Of a DNA stretch of 8,631 nucleotides, positions 5,771 to 8,631 are shown piece after piece. Positions within the stretch are counted from its first letter, which is position 1. Each line of letters starts with the position of its first letter. The stretch is from Pseudomonadota bacterium (GTDB taxonomy: Bacteria; Pseudomonadota; Gammaproteobacteria; Steroidobacterales; Steroidobacteraceae), in the NCBI GenBank assembly GCA_021781775.1, contig JAJXWE010000042.1, positions 1 through 8,631 of the forward strand, written 5' to 3'. A program made the translations under genes and the position numbers. The notes beneath the pieces are model-generated. The model was not told the origin of the DNA, did no database searches, and was given only the letters and a program-made list of their open reading frames with translations.

Positions 5771-6618
5771 GACGGATCTCCGGGGTTGCGAGCCGCCTGC
5801 TCCTCGAAGAAGGCGCGGAGCGTTCTCGGCTCACGCCCGAGGATCGCGGTCAGGGTCAGCGGATTGCCGCGCAGTCCGATGCGGTCGTAGTGATCGAACA
5901 TGGGGCGCAAGGCCTGCGTCTCGGGAGGCAGGGCATCCGGGTCGATCCGGCGCGGCGTAATCCCGCGGCCCAGCACCTCGCCGATCATCGCAGCGACCTC
6001 ACGCCGGTCGAGCCATCCCTCGGCGCACAGCTCGAAGGTCCCATAGAGCAGCCGTTCCTCGGTCAGCGCGATCGCCGCCGCCTCTGCGACGTCGCGATAG
6101 TCGACGCGACTGAAGCGCGTGTCGTTGGACCATGGCTCGGCGACGACGCCGGTCTTGACGATGCCGTCCCACGCCGCCGCATAGTTCTGGAACAGCACGG
6201 TCGGGTGCAGGAAGGTGTACTGGAGATCTGAGTTGAGTACCGCTTCCTCGACCGGCGTCTTCAGCGCGTGGTTGGGGAGTCCGGTGAGCACCGGATGGAT
6301 CACTGAGGAGAACACCAGCCGCCGCACGCCGGCGTCGATCGCCGCAGCCACGAAGGCTCTGCCGACATCGGCTTCCTCGGGAAGCGCCGCCGGCGCGATG
6401 TAGAAGACGTGGTCGATTCCACGCAGTGCCGCAGCGATGCTGGCGGCGTCCCGGAGATCGCCGACCACCACCTCCCGTGCGCCGGCGGCGCGCACCGCGG
6501 GGGCGTGCGCAGGATTGTGGACCAGTCCGCGCACCGTTGCGCCGCGCTTGGCGAGCTCCGGAATGACCATGCCGGCGAACTTGCCGCCTGCACCCACCGC
6601 CAGGATTGTCTCGTTCAT
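5767..6618 (-). CDS. NmrA-like / NAD(P)H-binding atypical short-chain dehydrogenase family protein
   Basis: This is a 283-residue protein with an N-terminal Rossmann fold. ILAVGAGGKFAG (residues 5-16) is the dinucleotide-binding loop (G9, G11/12, G16), VRGLVHNP (29-36) ends strand 2 with no acidic residue, which favours NADP(H), and VVGDLRD (51-57) is the strand-3 motif. IDHVFYIAP is strand 4, and LVFSSVIHPVL is strand 5 with Ser instead of the SDR Tyr-x-x-x-Lys pair. YTFLHPTVLFQNYA is the NmrA-type LRPxxFMxN motif. Members act as redox sensors, reductases or quinone/ketone reductases. The frame is open to 6666, but ATG 6618 was chosen because the fold begins right after it and AGGA lies nine bases upstream. 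It is the first gene of a three-gene operon and is divergent from the LysR gene, 122 bases away, which is a common arrangement for regulated oxidoreductases. Confidence 0.88.
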   Translation of the reverse strand: MNETILAVGAGGKFAGMVIPELAKRGATVRGLVHNPAHAPAVRAAGAREVVVGDLRDAASIAAALRGIDHVFYIAPAALPEEADVGRAFVAAAIDAGVRRLVFSSVIHPVLTGLPNHALKTPVEEAVLNSDLQYTFLHPTVLFQNYAAAWDGIVKTGVVAEPWSNDTRFSRVDYRDVAEAAAIALTEERLLYGTFELCAEGWLDRREVAAMIGEVLGRGITPRRIDPDALPPETQALRPMFDHYDRIGLRGNPLTLTAILGREPRTLRAFFEEQAARNPGDPS

Positions 6619-6693
6619 CGGTTCAATTCCTGTTGGGGCGCGCCCAATTGCACGCCGTGAAATCAATATAATGCAGAGGAAGATGAAAAGGCC

Positions 6694-6731
6694 GTCTCAA
6701 TCATTGGACATACTGTCCCAATAACTGAGAC
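6694..6731. promoter_or_regulatory. 38-bp imperfect palindrome, probable LysR operator
   Basis: The left arm GTCTCAATCATTGGACA (6694-6710) and right arm TGTCCCAATAACTGAGAC (6714-6731) are near-complementary, with mismatches at two places and one extra base, around a TAC centre. LysR regulators bind dyads of this kind, normally between their own gene and a divergent target. On the minus strand TATATT (6670-6665) is a possible -10 of the operon, which puts the palindrome centre near -50 to -55, as expected for activation. On the plus strand the site ends nine bases before the regulator's start codon, so autorepression is likely. Confidence 0.55.
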
Positions 6732-6740
6732 AATACAGTC

Positions 6741-7652
6741 TTGCTCGACCTTAATAGCTTTCGCGTGTTCGAACGAGTCGCCGCCCTCAGGAGCTTTACG
6801 GCCGCGGCGCGGGCCCTCGGGATGCCGAAGTCCAACGTGAGCCGCTCGATCGCCAGGCTCGAGGCTGAACTCGGTGTTCGCCTGTTTCAGCGCACAACAC
6901 GCGAGGTCGCTCTCACCCTCGCTGGTCAGGCGCTGCTCGAGCGGAGCGCAGAGATCACCGGCGTGCTCAACGAGACATTGGGCTATCTGGGAAGCCTCTC
7001 GGGACAACCCCGCGGGGCGCTCAAGGTCAGCGCGGGGATCGGGTTCGGCGTCAACGTCCTGGCCGAGCAGCTGCCCGACTTCCTGCTGCGCTATCCCGAC
7101 ATCGACATTGCGCTCGATCTGGAGAGCCGGACGGCCGACCTCGTCGGCGAGGCGATCGACGTCGCGGTTCGCCTGGGTCCGCTGCCAGACTCCGGGTTGG
7201 TTGCGGTGAAGCTCGGCGAGATGCACCGCTATCTCTGCGCCGCGCCCGCTTATCTGGAACGGCGCGGAGCACCGCAGTCCTTCGACGAGCTATCGCGTCA
7301 CGACACGATCGACATGCCGTCGCCGGAGGGGCGCATCAGGCCGTGGATCTTCTCCCGTGGGGAGAAGACGGCTCGCCTCGAGATGACGCCGCGCGTCTCG
7401 GTCAACGAAGCGCTGACGATTCATCGGCTAGTATTGAATGGCGCCGGCCTGGGCATCCTGACGGGATACATCTGTGGACCTGAAATCGCGGCGGGGCGGC
7501 TGGTCCACCTTTTTCCGGAATGGTCGATAGCTCCCATCGAGGTGAGTCTGGTCTTCCCTTCGCGGCGCGAACTTGCACCCGCTGTCCGGGCATTCGTCGA
7601 CTATATGAAAGAGGTCAATCGGTCGGGTTCATTGTGGATGAGTCGAACGTGA
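6741..7652 (+). CDS. LysR-family transcriptional regulator (CrgA/DmlR-like)
   Basis: This is a 303-residue LysR-type regulator. The winged helix-turn-helix lies at residues 4-62: FRVFERVAALRSFTAAARAL, then the recognition helix PKSNVSRSIARLEAELGVRLF, and TREVALTLAGQALL. A linker helix follows to about 88, and the periplasmic-binding-protein-like effector domain covers about 92-296 (strand LKVSAGIGFG, then FLLRYPDIDIALDL). The pattern LxDLNxFxVFxxVAxxxSFTAAAR and the SxSNVSRSIARLE helix fit the CrgA-like subgroup, whose targets are often oxidoreductases. The start must be TTG 6741: an in-frame TGA at 6726 lies just upstream, and no ATG or GTG comes between. The ribosome site is weak. A 38-bp palindrome ends nine bases upstream, so the mRNA may be nearly leaderless. 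The gene most likely controls the divergent nmrA-like operon. The inducer is unknown. Confidence 0.92.
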   Translation: MLDLNSFRVFERVAALRSFTAAARALGMPKSNVSRSIARLEAELGVRLFQRTTREVALTLAGQALLERSAEITGVLNETLGYLGSLSGQPRGALKVSAGIGFGVNVLAEQLPDFLLRYPDIDIALDLESRTADLVGEAIDVAVRLGPLPDSGLVAVKLGEMHRYLCAAPAYLERRGAPQSFDELSRHDTIDMPSPEGRIRPWIFSRGEKTARLEMTPRVSVNEALTIHRLVLNGAGLGILTGYICGPEIAAGRLVHLFPEWSIAPIEVSLVFPSRRELAPAVRAFVDYMKEVNRSGSLWMSRT

Positions 7653-7702
7653 ACCAACCCAGGCAAGCTGTGCCGCGCGGGGAATTACCTGGCCGGGTCC
7701 GC

Positions 7703-7767
7703 TACGCCTCGGGGTTCCGCCCTATGGGGGGCATCGCTACCCTGTGCTGGCGTAAGTTATTGATTAT
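7703..7767 (+). terminator. Possible hairpin terminator after the LysR gene
   Basis: TACGCC (7703-7708) and GGCGTA (7749-7754) pair exactly. Inside them GGGT (7712-7715) pairs with ACCC (7739-7742), and GCCC (7719-7722) with GGGC near 7728-7731. The T-rich TTATTGATTATT (7757-7768) follows on the plus strand. It is an imperfect long hairpin, so the terminator role is plausible rather than clear. It ends at the 3' side of the oppositely oriented tRNA gene. Confidence 0.3.
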
Positions 7768-7843
7768 TGGCGCTCCCTACGGGATTCGAACCCGTGTTAC
7801 AGCCTTGAGAGGGCTATGTCCTGGGCCTCTAGACGAAGGGAGC
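7768..7843 (-). tRNA. tRNA-Glu, anticodon CUC, with encoded CCA
   Basis: The 76-base gene reads from 7843 down to 7768. The acceptor stem GCTCCCT pairs with AGGGAGC, followed by discriminator G and an encoded CCA (bases 7770-7768). The D arm includes GTCTAGAGGCCCAGGAC, nearly identical to bacterial tRNA-Glu. The anticodon stem is TAGCC/GGCTG (one T-G pair) around the loop CTCTCAA, placing anticodon CTC at 7809-7807. The T arm is ACGGG-TTCGAAT-CCCGT. It decodes GAG, the preferred Glu codon in a GC-rich genome. Most bacteria also need tRNA-Glu(UUC), so this should be a second isoacceptor. tRNA-Glu also supplies glutamyl-tRNA for haem synthesis in gammaproteobacteria. Its promoter overlaps the pcnB upstream region. 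Confidence 0.95.
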
Positions 7844-7871
7844 GCAGTCGGGCCGGCAACAGGAGCGCGGT

Positions 7872-7899
7872 ATTATAGGTATCCTGATCCATTGCTCAA
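7872..7899 (-). promoter_or_regulatory. Sigma-70 promoter of the tRNA-Glu gene
   Basis: On the minus strand, TTGAGC (7899-7894), a 16-base spacer and the perfect -10 TATAAT (7877-7872) are followed by a GC-rich discriminator (ACCGCGCTCC) typical of stringently controlled stable-RNA promoters. Transcription would start near 7865, giving a leader of about 22 bases before the tRNA. On the plus strand the same bases contain TATTAT (7871-7876), a possible -10 for pcnB, but without a -35. Confidence 0.65.
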
Positions 7900-7914
7900 G
7901 CAGAAAGCGCAGAA

Positions 7915-8631
7915 TTGAATTCCCCTGACGCGCGCGCAACAGCGCCCCATCACCCGCCCCGGATCATTCCGCGTGCGGAGCACACCGTTTCCCGTTCCCA
8001 TATCTCCCCGAACGCCTTGCGGGTCCTGTACCGCCTGCGCGACGGGGGGTTCCAGGCCTTCCTGGTCGGCGGCTGCGTCCGCGACCTGCTCCTCGGCCTC
8101 GAGCCGAAGGACTTCGACGTCGCCACCGATGCGCTGCCGGAGCAGGTCAAGCGGCTGTTCCGCAACTGCCGCCTGGTCGGCCGGCGCTTCCGCCTCGCGC
8201 ACGTGTTCTTCGGCCAGGAGATCATCGAAGTCGCCACGTTCCGGGCCGCCAGCGCCCCGGAGCAGGGTGAGGAGCCCGTCGAGGAGGACCTCGAGGAGCG
8301 CGATGCCGAAGGGGAGGAGCCCGAGGGTGAGCTGATCGATCAGGGTGGACCGCTCACCGAGGAGCGCGCGGCGCGCTTCGAGGTCGACCACCCTGGGCGC
8401 AGCGCACCACCCCCGGATGCCGACCTCGAGCGCATGTTCGATGCCAGCGGACGGATCCTGCGCGACAACGTCTACGGGACCGTCGACGATGACGTTTGGC
8501 GGCGCGACTTCACCGCTAATGCCCTTTATTACAACATCGCGGACTTCTCCATCTGGGACTACGTCGGCGGTGCCGAGGACATCGCCGCGCGGCGCCTGCG
8601 GCTGATCGGAGATCCGGAGACGCGCTACCGC
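7915..8631 (+). CDS. pcnB: Poly(A) polymerase I, 3' end cut off by the window
   Basis: PcnB adds 3' poly(A) tails to RNAs in the cytoplasm and so speeds their decay. The visible part (239 codons from TTG 7915) starts with the family lead-in IIPRAEHTVSRSHISPNALR. LVGGCVRDLLLG follows (Gly52, Gly53, Arg56, Asp57), then EPKDFDVATDA with the metal-binding Asp66 and Asp68, and NCRLVGRRFRLAHVFFGQEIIEVATFR. After an insertion come ILRDNVYGTVDDDVWRRDFT (RRD at 196-198) and ALYYNIADFSIWDYVGG, closing with the LIGDPETRYR motif. It is distinguished from the CCA-adding enzyme by RRFRLAHV and the DDxxRRDFT form. The frame has no ATG or GTG start: an in-frame TGA lies at 7885-7887, and only ATT 7891, TTG 7915 or ATT 7966 remain. 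TTG 7915 is taken by convention; ATT 7891 is the rival. Between FRA and ILRDN it has 69 residues, against about 20 in E. coli. Confidence 0.93.
   Translation, partial: MNSPDARATAPHHPPRIIPRAEHTVSRSHISPNALRVLYRLRDGGFQAFLVGGCVRDLLLGLEPKDFDVATDALPEQVKRLFRNCRLVGRRFRLAHVFFGQEIIEVATFRAASAPEQGEEPVEEDLEERDAEGEEPEGELIDQGGPLTEERAARFEVDHPGRSAPPPDADLERMFDASGRILRDNVYGTVDDDVWRRDFTANALYYNIADFSIWDYVGGAEDIAARRLRLIGDPETRYR

Noticed and set aside
5583..6231. Plus-strand frames opposite the NmrA-like operon
   Set aside because: They are antisense to a well-supported Rossmann-fold gene and have no domain or ribosome site.
6648..6672. TTGCAC ... TATAAT on the plus strand as the LysR gene promoter
   Set aside because: The spacer is only 13 bases and the site lies before the palindrome, about 70 bases from the start codon. 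The AT-rich hexamer fits better as part of the minus-strand operon promoter.
7873..8391. 172-codon minus-strand frame opposite pcnB
   Set aside because: It overlaps the conserved PcnB head and the tRNA promoter, and its Leu/Glu/Asp/Ala-rich product is the expected antisense of acidic and Arg-rich PcnB codons.

Overview
The window is GC-rich DNA, most likely from a high-GC gammaproteobacterium. The pointers are a YkuD_2-type murein L,D-transpeptidase, a poly(A) polymerase I (pcnB) of the beta/gamma-proteobacterial type, and a tRNA-Glu with an encoded CCA end. The genus cannot be named from sequence alone. It reads as ordinary chromosome with short, mostly unlinked genes. There is no transposase, integrase, phage gene or CRISPR array that I can support.

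Layout: (1) 1-624 +, 3' part of a murein L,D-transpeptidase. (2) 671-1543 -, a formyltransferase-fold enzyme with the full N/H/D catalytic set, converging on the transpeptidase. (3) 1726-2355 -, a class I SAM-dependent methyltransferase. (4) 2691-2957 +, a small cysteine-containing lipoprotein. (5) 3094-3528 -, a four-helix membrane protein of unknown function, preceded by a 17-codon leader ORF that ends in an ATGA overlap with it. (6) 3579-4226, about 650 bases with no convincing gene. (7) 4227-4769 +, a GNAT acetyltransferase of the phosphinothricin-acetyltransferase type with a probable TTG start. (8) 4770-5199, no assured gene, but with a MerR-operator-like palindrome. (9) 5200-6618 -, a tightly coupled three-gene operon: an NmrA-like NAD(P)-binding protein, a small gene broken by one missing base, and a 127-residue protein of unknown function. 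A LysR-type regulator (6741-7652 +) is transcribed divergently from it, with a 38-bp palindrome in the shared promoter. (10) 7768-7843 -, tRNA-Glu(CUC). (11) about 7915 to the end, +, the 5' part of pcnB, which has no ATG or GTG start and carries a long acidic insertion.

The only multigene unit with a clear internal logic is region 9. The LysR regulator probably binds the palindrome and controls both itself and the operon. Both gene junctions in the operon are 4-base ATGA overlaps, and these show that the small middle gene was meant to be read in a frame that is now interrupted. pcnB and the tRNA gene are back to back and share a 50-70 base promoter region.
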